64,000 bases of DNA from Akkermansia muciniphila (GTDB lineage Bacteria; Verrucomicrobiota; Verrucomicrobiia; Limisphaerales; BJHT01): contig CAMAUZ010000024.1 in NCBI GenBank assembly GCA_945861535.1, positions 1 to 64,000 on the forward strand, written 5' to 3'. Below, piece after piece: positions 7,640 to 17,035 of the stretch (position 1 is the stretch's first letter; every line of letters starts with the position of its first letter). The notes under the pieces are model-generated. The model was not told the DNA's origin. It saw nothing but the letters and a program-made list of their open reading frames with translations, and made no database searches. A program made the translations under genes and the position numbers.

Positions 7640-8719
7640 TTACTTCTTGGCTGCTTTCTTGGCAGCGGGGGCGGCGGGCGCGGGCGCAGCAGGAGCGGCG
7701 ATCGGCACGGTGGCGATGGTCTGCAAGATGCGGCTGGCGATCTTGTAGGGGTCGCCCTGGGAGTTCGGGCGGCGGTCTTCGAGGTAGCCGCGGTAGTTGT
7801 TGTTCACGAAGCTGTGCGGGACGCGGATGGAAGCGCCGCGGTTGGCGATGCCGTAGTTGAATTTGTCGATGGACTGGGTTTCGTGCAGGCCGGTCAGGCG
7901 GAGATGGTTGTCCGGGCCGTACACGGCGATGTGCTCGTTCTTGTATTTGTCGAACGCGGCCATGAGGGTCTCGAAGTATTCCTTGCCACCGACTTCGCGC
8001 ATGTGCGTGGTCGAGAAGTTGGAGTGCATGCCGGAGCCGTTCCAGTCCACGTCCTTGCCGAGCGGCTTGCAGTGCCAGACGACATCCACGCCGTATTTCT
8101 CGCACAAACGCACGAGGAGATAGCGGGCCATCCACACCTGGTCGGCCGCGCTCTTGGAGCCTTTGCCGAAGATCTGGAATTCCCATTGGCCCTTGGCCAC
8201 TTCGGCGTTGATGCCTTCGTGGTTGATGCCGGCGTCGAGGCAGAGGTCCAGATGCGTGTCCACGATTTCGCGGGCGATGTCACCGACGTTTTTGTAGCCG
8301 ACGCCGGTATAGTATTCGCCCTGCGGCGGGGGGAATCCGCCGCCCGTCGGGAAGCCGAGCGGCACGCCATCCTGATAGAGGAAATATTCCTGCTCGAAGC
8401 CGAACCACGCGCCGGGGTCGTCGAGAATGGTCGCGCGCGAGTTGGAGGGATGCGGGGTCTTGCAGTCGGGCATCATCACTTCGCACATCACGAGCACGCC
8501 GTTTTTCTTGGTCGTGTCGGGGAAGACCGCCACGGGCTTGAGCATGCAGTCGGAGGTGCGGCCTTCCGCCTGACGCGTCGAACTGCCGTCGAAACCCCAG
8601 AACGGGAGTTCCTCGAGTTTGGGGAAGCTGGCGAATTCCTTGACTTGGGTTTTGCCGCGGAGGTTTGCGACGGGTTCGTAGCCGTCGAGCCAGATGTATT
8701 CGAGCTTAAATTTGGGCAT
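7640..8719 (-). CDS. glnII: Glutamine synthetase type II (eukaryote-like GSII)
   Basis: A 359-residue protein, the short length of GSII rather than the roughly 470 of GSI. Characteristic blocks: YIWLDGYEP at the start, [13 protein letters not shown], the ATP/metal-binding [40 protein letters not shown], and [12 protein letters not shown]. It makes glutamine from glutamate and ammonia in the cytoplasm. The last 24 residues form a tail of Ala, Pro and Lys ending AAKKAAKK, not part of the enzyme core. A candidate sigma-54 promoter lies about 65 nt upstream and a perfect terminator directly downstream, so the gene is probably a single nitrogen-regulated unit. Confidence 0.95.
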   Translation of the reverse strand: MPKFKLEYIWLDGYEPVANLRGKTQVKEFASFPKLEELPFWGFDGSSTRQAEGRTSDCMLKPVAVFPDTTKKNGVLVMCEVMMPDCKTPHPSNSRATILDDPGAWFGFEQEYFLYQDGVPLGFPTGGGFPPPQGEYYTGVGYKNVGDIAREIVDTHLDLCLDAGINHEGINAEVAKGQWEFQIFGKGSKSAADQVWMARYLLVRLCEKYGVDVVWHCKPLGKDVDWNGSGMHSNFSTTHMREVGGKEYFETLMAAFDKYKNEHIAVYGPDNHLRLTGLHETQSIDKFNYGIANRGASIRVPHSFVNNNYRGYLEDRRPNSQGDPYKIASRILQTIATVPIAAPAAPAPAAPAAKKAAKK

Positions 8720-8782
8720 GTGGTTTGTCTGAGTTGGGTTGCACTGAGTTCACTATTTTGGAAACACGGTCGGACAAAAATA

Positions 8783-8798
8783 AGCACCCGAAATGCCA
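8783..8798 (-). promoter_or_regulatory. Candidate sigma-54 (-24/-12) promoter for glnII
   Basis: On the minus strand the sequence is TGGCATTTCGGGTGCT. It matches the sigma-54 consensus TGGCAC-N5-TTGCW at the essential GG and GC with exactly 10 bases between them. Transcription would start near 8772, leaving a leader of roughly 50 nt. The placement before a nitrogen-assimilation gene fits the known use of sigma-54. Confidence 0.65.
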
Positions 8799-9038
8799 GA
8801 TTGGAAGAGTTTTTAATCAGCGATTCCAGAAATTCCAGCGATTGGCTTGCGGCGGCGGCGGTTGTCGCCGGCCCCCGCGGTGTGGGCGCGGTGGCGGCGG
8901 CGCGTAGTGAGTGAGCGGAATTGCGCATGGCGCGCTAAGTTGGCCAGCCCGCTGCTCATTTTTAGCCCGCACTCCGGAGTCGGAATTGATCGACCATGGT
9001 TGGACACCGCAGGACGCGCGCTTCCGGGGACTGCCCTT

Positions 9039-9170
9039 GTAGCGCCGACTTTCGAGGCTGCTGTGTCGCGGGTTTCCGAAGCCGCGTGCCGCCCGGTCAC
9101 CAGAGGCGCTCCGCATTGACCCAACCGCCATTCGCAACGTCGGCCCGGCCGATTTCGAAATCGGCGCTAC
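9039..9170. repeat. Dispersed inverted repeat (GTAGCGC..GCGCTAC family), copy 1
   Basis: It begins GTAGCGCCGACTTTCGAGGC and ends CCGATTTCGAAATCGGCGCTAC, with internal repeats such as GTGTCGCGGGTTTCCGAAGC. A second copy is found at 11584-11719. It fills much of the spacer between the glnII promoter and the next gene; the rest of 8799-9238 shows nothing coding. Confidence 0.7.
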
Positions 9171-9238
9171 AGCAGGTCTGGAAACCCGCGCCACGGGCCG
9201 GGCGGATGCCGCGCCCGTCTCGGAAGTAAAATGAAGAG

Positions 9239-11521
9239 GTGCCTGCCGGGCGCACTCTGAGCGAGGTGCCATTGATTCCACAGCGTTTTGATCCTCGCCA
9301 AAGTTGCCTGGGGGAGTGGTCTGCGCAGCTCTTGCTGCTGCTGCTGCTCGCGGGGCCGGTCCTCGCGTCGGAGCCTGGACCGCTGGGCCCGGTGAGCTTC
9401 GTGAATGACGTGGTGCCGGTGCTGACGAAGGCGGGTTGCAACGCGGGCGCCTGCCACGCGAAGGCGGGCATGGGGCAAAATGGTTTCCAGCTTTCGCTGC
9501 TCGGCTTCGAGCCGCAGGAGGACTTCGATCATCTCGTGAAAGAGTCGCGCGGTCGCCGCGTGTTCGCCGCCTCGCCGGAGCGGAGCCTGCTGCTGCTCAA
9601 AGCGTCGGGCCGCCTGCCGCACGGCGGCGGCGTGCGGCTTGAGCCAGGCTCGGAGGGTTACGCGCTGCTGCGGAACTGGATCGCTCAGGGCAACTTGTTC
9701 GATCAGGCGACCGCGCCCAAGGTGATCGCGCTCGCCGTGCAGCCGTCGCGCGTGACGCTCCCGACCGGGGGCAATCAGCAGCTCAAAGTCACCGCCCGTT
9801 ACGCCGACGGTCGCACGCGCGATGTCACCTCGCTTGCGCTCTTCGAGGCCAACGACCGCGCGATGGCGGAGACCACCGAATCCGGGCGCGTGAGAATTTC
9901 CGACATCCCCGGCAACGTGGCGGTGATGGTGCGCTACCAGGCGCTGGCCGCGGTGTGCAACGTCGCGATCCCGCTCGGCGCGCCCGTCGGGCATTTGCCG
10001 CCGGCCCGCAACTTCATCGACCAACACGTTTTTGCGAACCTGAAGCTCCTCGGAATCCCGCCGTCGCCGGTGTGTGACGACGCTACGTTCCTTCGCCGCG
10101 TGTCGCTCGACATCGCGGGCCGTCTCCCCACGGTGAAGGAAGCCGAGGCATTCCTCGCCAGCACCGACCCGACGAAGCGCGACCGGCTCGTGGATGCGCT
10201 GCTCACCAGCCCGGACTACGCGGACTTCTTCGCGAACAAGTGGACTGCGCTGCTCAAGAACAAGCGCGACGCCGCCAGCGACATCACGGCGAACTTCGCC
10301 TTTCACTCGTGGGTGCGCGACAGCCTGCTCGCGAACAAGCCTTACGACCAGCTCGTGCGCCAGCTTCTCGCGGCCACCGGTACCATCGAAGGCAACCCGC
10401 CCGTCGCCTGGTATAAGCGCGTGAAGCAGCCGACCGAGCAACTCGAAGACGTCGCGCAGCTCTTCCTCGGCGTGCGGATGCAGTGCGCGCAATGCCATCA
10501 CCATCCCTTCGAGCGCTGGAGCCAGCATGATTACTACAGCATGTCGGCATTCTTCAGCCAGATTGGCCGCAAGCCCACGGCCACGGCGGGCGAGGATGTC
10601 ATCTTCCACAAGCGCGGCGTGGCGCAGACGGAGAACAAGAAGACCAAACTGCCCGTCAAGCCCGCCGGCCTCGGCGACCCGACGCTCGACATTCCGCCCG
10701 ACGAAGACCCGCGTCTGCGCCTCGCGGACTGGATGGGCGACAAGGCCAATCCGTTCTTCGCGAAGGCGCTCGTGAACCGCTACTGGAAACACTTTTTCAA
10801 GCGCGGCCTCATCGAGCCGGAGGACGACATTCGCGACACGAACCCACCGTCCAACCCCGAGTTGCTTGACGCCTTGGCGAAGCATTTCGTGGACAGCGGC
10901 TTCGACCTGAAGGCCGTCGTGCGCGTCATCACGCAGTCCTCCACGTATCAACTCAGCGCGACGCCCAACCAGCACAACGGCGTGGACCGGCAGAACTTCT
11001 CGCACTTCTACCCGCGCCGGATGCAGGCCGAGGTGCTGCTGGATTCCATCGACCAGTTCACGGGAGCGAAGACGGACTTCGCCGATCTGCCCGCCGGCAC
11101 GCGCGCGATTGCGCTGCCGGACAACAGCTACAACCGCGGCTCGGCGTTTCTGAAAGTCTTCGGCCGGCCCGAGGGCGCGAGCGTGTGCGAGTGCGAGCGC
11201 GCCTCCTCCGCGAGCCTCGCGCAGAGCCTGCACCTGATGAACGCCGCCGACGTGAAGGCCAAGCTCGCCACGAGCGGCGGTCGCGCCGAGCGCTTGGCGA
11301 AGGCGGACCGGCCCGAGGCCGCGAAGCTGCGCGAGTTGTATCTCGCGGCGTTCGCGCGCGAGCCGCAGTCGCACGAGCAGGCCGTGGCGGAAGCGCATCT
11401 CGCCCGGCCCCGCGAAGATGCCGAAGGCAAGCCGCTCGCGCCCGAACAGTCCCGCCGCATTGCCTACGAGGACCTGCTCTGGGCGCTCATCAACACGAAG
11501 GAATTTCTCTACAACCACTAG
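9239..11521 (+). CDS. Secreted DUF1549/DUF1553 protein with cytochrome-like motifs
   Basis: Seven hundred and sixty residues from a GTG start; another GTG about 8 codons later is possible. After a hydrophobic export segment (QLLLLLLLAGPVLAS) comes a cytochrome-like region with CNAGACH, then an Ig-like (Big-2 type) domain around residues 160-240, then DUF1549 with NFIDQHVFANLKLLGI and a true heme site CAQCHHHPFE (C416, C419, H420), then DUF1553 ending at NTKEFLYNH. Such proteins are exported and typical of Planctomycetes and Verrucomicrobia; their biochemical role is not settled. It is followed 2 nt later by the next reading frame and then by a DUF1501 gene, the usual partner, so all three are likely one operon. 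Confidence 0.88.
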   Translation: MPAGRTLSEVPLIPQRFDPRQSCLGEWSAQLLLLLLLAGPVLASEPGPLGPVSFVNDVVPVLTKAGCNAGACHAKAGMGQNGFQLSLLGFEPQEDFDHLVKESRGRRVFAASPERSLLLLKASGRLPHGGGVRLEPGSEGYALLRNWIAQGNLFDQATAPKVIALAVQPSRVTLPTGGNQQLKVTARYADGRTRDVTSLALFEANDRAMAETTESGRVRISDIPGNVAVMVRYQALAAVCNVAIPLGAPVGHLPPARNFIDQHVFANLKLLGIPPSPVCDDATFLRRVSLDIAGRLPTVKEAEAFLASTDPTKRDRLVDALLTSPDYADFFANKWTALLKNKRDAASDITANFAFHSWVRDSLLANKPYDQLVRQLLAATGTIEGNPPVAWYKRVKQPTEQLEDVAQLFLGVRMQCAQCHHHPFERWSQHDYYSMSAFFSQIGRKPTATAGEDVIFHKRGVAQTENKKTKLPVKPAGLGDPTLDIPPDEDPRLRLADWMGDKANPFFAKALVNRYWKHFFKRGLIEPEDDIRDTNPPSNPELLDALAKHFVDSGFDLKAVVRVITQSSTYQLSATPNQHNGVDRQNFSHFYPRRMQAEVLLDSIDQFTGAKTDFADLPAGTRAIALPDNSYNRGSAFLKVFGRPEGASVCECERASSASLAQSLHLMNAADVKAKLATSGGRAERLAKADRPEAAKLRELYLAAFAREPQSHEQAVAEAHLARPREDAEGKPLAPEQSRRIAYEDLLWALINTKEFLYNH

Positions 11522-11523
11522 CC

Positions 11524-13956
11524 ATGTTGCACGACCAGAGCCATGAACCGGAAACCGAAGCGTCCGCGTCGGCACGCCGCCCCGTAGCGCAGATTTCCAA
11601 ATCTGCTGTGTCGCAGGTTTCCAAACCTGCGGGCCGTGCGCAGGCGTTGCGTCCCCGTGTTTCGGACGCGCTGCCGATTTGGAAATCGGCGATACAGCAG
11701 ACTTGGAAGTCTGCGCTACAACGAGCCCTCGTCGCGCTTATTTGCTTCCTCGTCGCTACCTCCGCCTTCGCCCAGTCCGTCATCCTCCCCACGCCGCGCC
11801 TGCTCACCACGATGCCGATGGGCGCGCAGGTGGGCACGACGGTCGAGGTCACCATCACAGGTGAAAGCCTCGAGGAGGCGACCGACCTGGTCTTCTCCAC
11901 GCCCAAGCTCACGGCCAAGCCCAAGTTGGCCGCAGACGGCAAGCCGGAGGCCAACAAGTTCGTCGTCGCCGTCGCGGCGGATGCGCCCGTCGGCGTTCAC
12001 GACGCACGAGTCGTGTCGCGGCTCGGCGTCTCCTCGGCGCGGGCCTTCACCGTCAGCAAGCTCGCGGAGTTGACTCGCACCAGGACAAATACCTCCTTGG
12101 AAACCGCGCTCGCGCTGAAGCCCAACTCCGTTTGCAACGCCACCATGTCCGCGCGGGCCGTGGACTTTTATGCGTTCACCGGCACGAAGGGGCAGCGCGT
12201 CGTCGTCGAGTGCGCGGCGGCGGGAATTGATTCCAAGCTCACGCCCGTGCTCATCGTCGCCGACCGCGAGGGCCGCGATCTCGTCGTCAACCGCACGAGC
12301 GGCTTGCTGGACTTCACGCCGTCGGTGGACGGCAAGTATTTCATCAAGGTCCACAGCCTCACCTTCAAGGGCGGGCCGGAGCACTTCTACCGGCTGGCCG
12401 TGCAGGACGCGGTCGCGGGCGCGCCCATCCCGCGTCAGGCCAGGACCCGCTCGGTGAATTCGTTCTCATGGAATCCGGCTGCCGACTTCGGCGTCCCGCG
12501 CCCGACGGAGGCCGAGCCCAACAACACCCACGCGCAGGCGCAGAAGATCACGTTGCCCTGCGACATCAGCGGAAACTTCTTCCCGGCGGCGGACGTGGAC
12601 ACGTTCGAGTTCAGCGCGAAGAAGGGCGAGGTGTGGTGGATTGAAGTCGCGTCCGAGCGGCTGGGCTTGCCGACCGACCCGTTCGTGCTCGCGCAGCGCG
12701 TCGAGCGGGACGGCGACAAGGAGAAGCTCACCGACGTGGCCGAACTGAACGACATCCCGCCGCCGATGAAACCTTCGAGCAACGGCTACTCCTACGACGG
12801 CCCGCCTTACGACGCCGGCTCCGCCGACGTGCTCGGCAAACTCGAAATCAAGGAGGACGGCCGCTATCGCCTCCAGCTCCGCGACCTCTTCGGCGGCACG
12901 CGCAACGACGCGGCGAATGTTTACCGGCTCGTCATCCGTTCCGCCGCACCGGACTTCGCCCTCGCCGCGTGGGCCATCCATTTCGAGCTGCGCAACGGCG
13001 ACCGCAACGCGCAGTCCAAGCCCATCGCGCTGCGGCCCGGCGGCACGATGGCGTTCGATGTCGTCGTCATCCGCCGCGACGGCTTCGCGGGCGACATCGA
13101 GCTGGGCATGGAAGATTTGCCGACGGGCGTGACGGCGGCCGCGCTGAAGATTCCGGCGGGCCAATCGCAAGGCAAACTGCTCATCACCGCGTCGGAGAAA
13201 GCGCCGCGTTCGGCGGGCGTCGCGAAGATTGTTGGCCGCGCCCAAATCAACGGCGCGACGGTGACGCGCCCCGTGCAGCTCGCCTCGATGACGTGGCCCG
13301 TGCGTGAAGCCACCGTGGAAATTCCCAAGCCGCGCCTGCTCGCCGACGTGCCCGTCTCGGTCACGGACGCCGAGGGCGCGCCCATCACCATCGCGCCGCG
13401 CGAGAACAAGATTTGGGAGGGGAAGCTCGGCGAGAAGCTCACCATCCCGCTCGCGCTCACGTGGCGCGGCGACTTCTCCGGCACGACGCTCAAGCTCCGG
13501 GCCGACGGCGCGGGCTTCACGGCGGCGAAGCCCCCCGAGGTGCCGCTCAAGGCCGGGACGGCCGATTTCATTCTCGATCTCGCGACGCTCAAGCCCGCGC
13601 CCGGCGAGCACACCATCGCGCTCTACAGCGGCTACGTCGCCAAGCACGGACACTATCCCGCGGGCGTGCCCATCGCCGCTGCCGTGCTGAAGAAAGCCGA
13701 TGAAGCCGCCGCCGCCGCTGCGGCCGAGGCGAAGAAGCGCGCCGCCGAAGTCACCGCCGCACCCGCCGAAAAGCGCGCCGCCGCCGAGTCCGCCGCCAAG
13801 TCGGCTGAGGAAAAACTCAAGTCCGCCGAAGCCGCGAAGGCCGAGGCCGCCAAACGCATGAAGGCCGCGACTGATGCCGCCGCACCGAAGGACATCGCCG
13901 ACATCGTCGTGTCCGAACCCATTCGCATTTTGATCAAGCCGGCCGAGAAAAAATGA
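11524..13956 (+). CDS. Secreted pre-peptidase-type beta-sandwich protein
   Basis: An 810-residue product from the ATG at 11524, 2 nt after the preceding stop. Residues about 20-66 are the translation of a dispersed repeat (11584-11719); the export signal (LVALICFLVATSAFA) only follows after it, an odd arrangement. The mature protein has several beta-sandwich segments of the bacterial pre-peptidase C-terminal type (PTEAEPNNTHAQAQKITLPC then a DVDTFEFSAKKGE block) and ends in an Ala/Lys/Glu-rich coiled coil (about residues 720-790) and VSEPIRILIKPAEKK. Such proteins regularly lie between DUF1549/1553 and DUF1501 genes. An ATG at 11543 in another frame would give a basic n-region (MNRKPKRPRRHAAP) but hits a stop inside the repeat. 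Confidence 0.78.
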   Translation: MLHDQSHEPETEASASARRPVAQISKSAVSQVSKPAGRAQALRPRVSDALPIWKSAIQQTWKSALQRALVALICFLVATSAFAQSVILPTPRLLTTMPMGAQVGTTVEVTITGESLEEATDLVFSTPKLTAKPKLAADGKPEANKFVVAVAADAPVGVHDARVVSRLGVSSARAFTVSKLAELTRTRTNTSLETALALKPNSVCNATMSARAVDFYAFTGTKGQRVVVECAAAGIDSKLTPVLIVADREGRDLVVNRTSGLLDFTPSVDGKYFIKVHSLTFKGGPEHFYRLAVQDAVAGAPIPRQARTRSVNSFSWNPAADFGVPRPTEAEPNNTHAQAQKITLPCDISGNFFPAADVDTFEFSAKKGEVWWIEVASERLGLPTDPFVLAQRVERDGDKEKLTDVAELNDIPPPMKPSSNGYSYDGPPYDAGSADVLGKLEIKEDGRYRLQLRDLFGGTRNDAANVYRLVIRSAAPDFALAAWAIHFELRNGDRNAQSKPIALRPGGTMAFDVVVIRRDGFAGDIELGMEDLPTGVTAAALKIPAGQSQGKLLITASEKAPRSAGVAKIVGRAQINGATVTRPVQLASMTWPVREATVEIPKPRLLADVPVSVTDAEGAPITIAPRENKIWEGKLGEKLTIPLALTWRGDFSGTTLKLRADGAGFTAAKPPEVPLKAGTADFILDLATLKPAPGEHTIALYSGYVAKHGHYPAGVPIAAAVLKKADEAAAAAAAEAKKRAAEVTAAPAEKRAAAESAAKSAEEKLKSAEAAKAEAAKRMKAATDAAAPKDIADIVVSEPIRILIKPAEKK
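11584..11719. repeat. Dispersed inverted repeat (GTAGCGC family), copy 2, inside a gene
   Basis: It starts GTAGCGCAGATTTCC and ends GGAAGTCTGCGCTAC, so the ends are near-complementary, with internal pairs such as GATTTGGAAATCGGC. It lies between the start codon and the signal peptide of the surrounding gene. Confidence 0.75.
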
Positions 13957-14013
13957 ATCCCTGCTGCCAACGACCTGGAACGCGCGCAACCCGCCCGCAA
14001 TTACCTTCGGATG

Positions 14014-14232
14014 GTAGGGCGCGTCTGTCCCCAGCGCGCCGCCGGACTGTGCGAGTGTCCCACCGGCGCGCTGGGGACAGACGCGCCCTACCCCCAGCAG
14101 TCCGTAGCCGCCAACGTGCGGTCGCGCAACGGTACCGCAGGCGTCCCGCCTGCGAGTTCTCGGGGCGTCTCGCCCCGAGTCGGTACGCGCGGCGAGACGC
14201 CGCCCGAACTCGCAGGCGGAACGCCTGCGGCA
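14014..14232. repeat. Two back-to-back inverted repeats in a gene-free spacer
   Basis: The first (14014-14091) has arms GTAGGGCGCGTCTGTCCCCA and its complement; the second (14132-14232) has arms GTACCGCAGGCGTCCCGCC and a near-complement ending CGGAACGCCTGCGGCAC. They occupy most of 13957-14288 and no gene is seen there. Transcripts running into DUF1501 would carry two long hairpins. Confidence 0.7.
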
Positions 14233-14288
14233 CCGGCCCGCGCCCGCGCCCACCCTCCGCTTCACGATGATTTAACCTCCCCAACCCC

Positions 14289-15716
14289 ATGACCACCCAA
14301 CCTCAATCCTCCTCCCACCGCCCGTGCACCGGTCCGCTCAACCGCCGCGGCTTCATGAAAATCGGCCTCACGGGTTTCGGCACGCTGAGCCTCCCGGGCC
14401 TGCTGCGCCTCCGCGCGGAGAACGCCACCAAGCCGCCGCAGGAGAAAACCGCCGTCATCATGGTCTGGCTCATCGGCGGCCTTTCGCACGTGGACACCTA
14501 CGATCCGAAGCCCGACATCGGGAGCGAGTATCGCGGCCCGTTCAAAGTCATCCCCACCAACGTTCCCGGCACGCACGTCACCGAGTTGCTGCCGTTGCAG
14601 GCGAAGATTGCCGACAAGTTCACGCTCATCCGCTCGATGACGCACCGCTCCGGCGGCCATCCCGCGGGCCATCTGCGCATGCTCTCGGGCGATCCCGATG
14701 AGCGCGACAAAACCGCGCCGCGCTACCCGGATTGGATGTGCGTCGCCAATTTCCTCCGCTCGAAAAAGGCGGGCCGCACGGGTCCGCTGCCCAACTACGT
14801 TGCCATCAATCCCATCGAAGGCGGTTACGCCGGCCCCGCCTATCTGGGCAACGCCTACTCGCCGTTCGCCATCACCGGCGACCCGAGCCGCCCCAATTTT
14901 GAAGTGCCGAACGTCGGCCTGGCCAGCGCCGCCGAGGCGCGCCGCCTCAGCGACCGCACCGTGTTGCGCCAGAATCTCGACACACTGGAACGCACCTTCG
15001 ACAAAGAGGGCGAACTGGGCGCGCTCGACCAGTTCGAGGCGCAGGCCGTGACGCTCCTCACCAACCCGAAAACCCGCGACGCGTTCGATCTGGCGAAGGA
15101 AGACGACCGCACCCGCGACCGTTACGGACGCAACCGCTGGGGTCAGCAACTCCTCCTCGCGCGCCGGCTCGTCGAGTCGGGCGTCGAGATCATTCACAGC
15201 AATCTGGACGGCCCCCTCTGTGGCACCGCGGGCAACAACTGGGACGACCACGCGGTGAACGCGCATGTCTTCAACGGCCTGCGCTATCGCTGCGGCGCCT
15301 ACGATCAGGCCGTGTCCGCGCTCATCGAGGACATCTACGCGCGCGGCCTCGCCAAGCGGGTGCTCGTTGTCGTCACCGGCGAGTTTGGGCGCACGCCGAA
15401 GATCAGCTTCGACCGCAGCACCGGCGCGCATCCCGCGAGCGGCGCAGCGGGCACCTTGCAGCCGGGGCGCGACCACTGGCCGCGGGCGTTCTCGAATCTC
15501 TGGGCCGGCGGCGGCATCCGCACCGGCGGTGTCATTGGCGCCTCGGACAAACGCGGCGAAGACGTCGCCGAGCGCGCCTGCGGCCCCGGCGATTTTCTGG
15601 CGACGATCTACCAGCACCTCGGCATCGACTGGGAAAACACCACGCTTAACGACCTCACCGGCCGCCCCACCCACATCGTCAACGGCGGCCGGCCCATCGC
15701 GGAACTGTTCGGATAA
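14289..15716 (+). CDS. DUF1501 domain protein, Tat-type export signal
   Basis: A 475-residue protein of the DUF1501 family, distantly related to sulfatases and phosphatases. The N-terminus has a Tat-like motif (NRRGFMKIGLTGFGTLSLPG). Family blocks follow: VIMVWLIGGLSHVDTYDPKP, the DIGSEYRGPFKVIPT stretch, SMTHRSGGHPAGH, GRNRWGQQLLLARRLVESGV, NNWDDHA, and VVTGEFGRTPKI. It is probably exported folded, with a metal. Genes of this kind nearly always accompany DUF1549/1553 proteins, as here. The true function is unknown; a role in breaking down complex polysaccharides has been proposed for such clusters but cannot be read from this sequence. Confidence 0.9.
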   Translation: MTTQPQSSSHRPCTGPLNRRGFMKIGLTGFGTLSLPGLLRLRAENATKPPQEKTAVIMVWLIGGLSHVDTYDPKPDIGSEYRGPFKVIPTNVPGTHVTELLPLQAKIADKFTLIRSMTHRSGGHPAGHLRMLSGDPDERDKTAPRYPDWMCVANFLRSKKAGRTGPLPNYVAINPIEGGYAGPAYLGNAYSPFAITGDPSRPNFEVPNVGLASAAEARRLSDRTVLRQNLDTLERTFDKEGELGALDQFEAQAVTLLTNPKTRDAFDLAKEDDRTRDRYGRNRWGQQLLLARRLVESGVEIIHSNLDGPLCGTAGNNWDDHAVNAHVFNGLRYRCGAYDQAVSALIEDIYARGLAKRVLVVVTGEFGRTPKISFDRSTGAHPASGAAGTLQPGRDHWPRAFSNLWAGGGIRTGGVIGASDKRGEDVAERACGPGDFLATIYQHLGIDWENTTLNDLTGRPTHIVNGGRPIAELFG

Positions 15717-15967
15717 GTCGGAGAAACCGGGGGCGCTGAAAATCACGGATTAAGCCACCGACGACGGTTGCGATGAACCGCGAAGGCCACGAAAGCCCTA
15801 AAACAAAGGGCCGAAGTGGGCTGGCACCGCGTCTTCCGAATCCCGTTGGTCGCGATCCACCGTGGCGATTGCAATCCTGAATCCCGTCGGGATTCACCTG
15901 CCGAACTAACCGGTCACGCAATCGTTCCGCGTTCTCACTCCGGCGCTCGGTGCGATTTCCCGGGCAG

Positions 15968-16777
15968 CTACGGAAACAGCATCTCATTCTGATTGGTGAT
16001 GGTGCCGTAGCTTTTGGCGGCGTTCTCGAATGATTGCCGCAAGACCTCGGCAGTTGCTTGCCGCACGCTGCCGTCGGCAAAGGCGAAGTTACCTGCCAGA
16101 CCGTGCATCGGCGTTCCTTTGACAAAGACGGCCTGGGTGGGACCAGGTTTGTGATTCATCGCCGCACGGGTGCGGTTCAATGCGACGTTGCTGGCATCGC
16201 TGGCTCCGGCGAGGCCGACATTGTTGACGTTGCGATCCATCGCCACGACTCCGATCAGACGGCTCTCATCCGCAGCCACTCCAAAAGCATAACTGACGGC
16301 GTTGTCCTGGTTAGCGGGGTGGCCCAGACTGGCCGTTGTCATAACCCCAGGAGCGCCGGCGAGAGAGTTGAAATCGGTAGTCCGCGAGGAGGTGACACGC
16401 TCGCGGTCACTGGGACAGAGCAGTAGCTCTGGTGTCTGAAGTTCATTCCACATGGCTTGCGCGACCTGCCAGGCCGCTGCGTCAGCCGAATTCACCTGGG
16501 ACCCGGTGGCACCGCTCGGGACGATGTAAGCATTCGTTCGGGGCGGGCTCGCGGTCGCGGTCAGCGGATAGAGATTCCCATTGTCCGAGGCAAAGACACG
16601 AAATGCCGTGCCGATGCATTTCAACCGGCTTACACATTTGATGCGTTGAGACTTGAATTTTGCCTCTTTCGCCTGCCCCCATAACATGATCACGGCTAAG
16701 ACGCAGATGACGGCAACCACCACCAACAAGTCTGTCTTGGTGAAAGCCCCGATACTCAGGCGGGCGCTGCTTTTCAT
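15968..16777 (-). CDS. Type II secretion / pseudopilin-like protein
   Basis: A 269-residue protein with a prepilin-type N-terminus: after a short basic leader comes GAFTKTDLLVVVAVICVLAV, where Gly-Ala would be the processing site and Asp stands at the position usually held by Glu5. The single hydrophobic helix is followed by QRIKCVSRLKCIGTAFRVFA and a soluble part with DGNLYP-type turns, LLLCPSDRER and a C-terminal GNFAFADGSVRQ, which is the typical end of the verrucomicrobial and planctomycetal H-x9-DG pseudopilin group. Probably inserted in the inner membrane and cut by a prepilin peptidase. No secretion genes are adjacent. Confidence 0.82.
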   Translation of the reverse strand: MKSSARLSIGAFTKTDLLVVVAVICVLAVIMLWGQAKEAKFKSQRIKCVSRLKCIGTAFRVFASDNGNLYPLTATASPPRTNAYIVPSGATGSQVNSADAAAWQVAQAMWNELQTPELLLCPSDRERVTSSRTTDFNSLAGAPGVMTTASLGHPANQDNAVSYAFGVAADESRLIGVVAMDRNVNNVGLAGASDASNVALNRTRAAMNHKPGPTQAVFVKGTPMHGLAGNFAFADGSVRQATAEVLRQSFENAAKSYGTITNQNEMLFP

Positions 16778-16818
16778 AACATCTTAGCCGTAACTATTCA
16801 GTCGAGCCGATTCAAATG

Positions 16819-16948
16819 AACCACAGAGACACGATGCACACAGAGAAGAACAGGAAATCGTCGGCCAGGATTGGTTCACTGATTGGTGACATCCTATCCC
16901 CCCAACGCCGTCTCTGGTTTTCTCTGTGTTCATCGTGTCTCTGTGGTT
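16819..16948. repeat. Inverted repeat (AACCACAGAGACACGATG family)
   Basis: The left arm at 16819-16846 and the right arm at 16921-16948 are complementary over 28 bases with one mismatch. The spacer 16778-17035 holds nothing else that I can recognise. Confidence 0.75.
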
Positions 16949-17035
16949 TTCTGTCCCGTTCCAACTGAATAGAAACGCCTTAGTGGCTCGCGAGTCTCGG
17001 GAGCACCAGACGCCCCAGCAGGATTAGGATCAGGA

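Noticed and set aside
9167-11575. 802-codon minus-strand frame antisense to the DUF1549 gene
   Set aside because: Arg/Val/Gly-rich composition typical of the reverse frame of a GC-rich gene; the plus strand has a recognisable family and heme motifs.
12466-14265. 599-codon minus-strand frame antisense to the pre-peptidase protein
   Set aside because: Same mirror-frame composition and it runs through intergenic inverted repeats.
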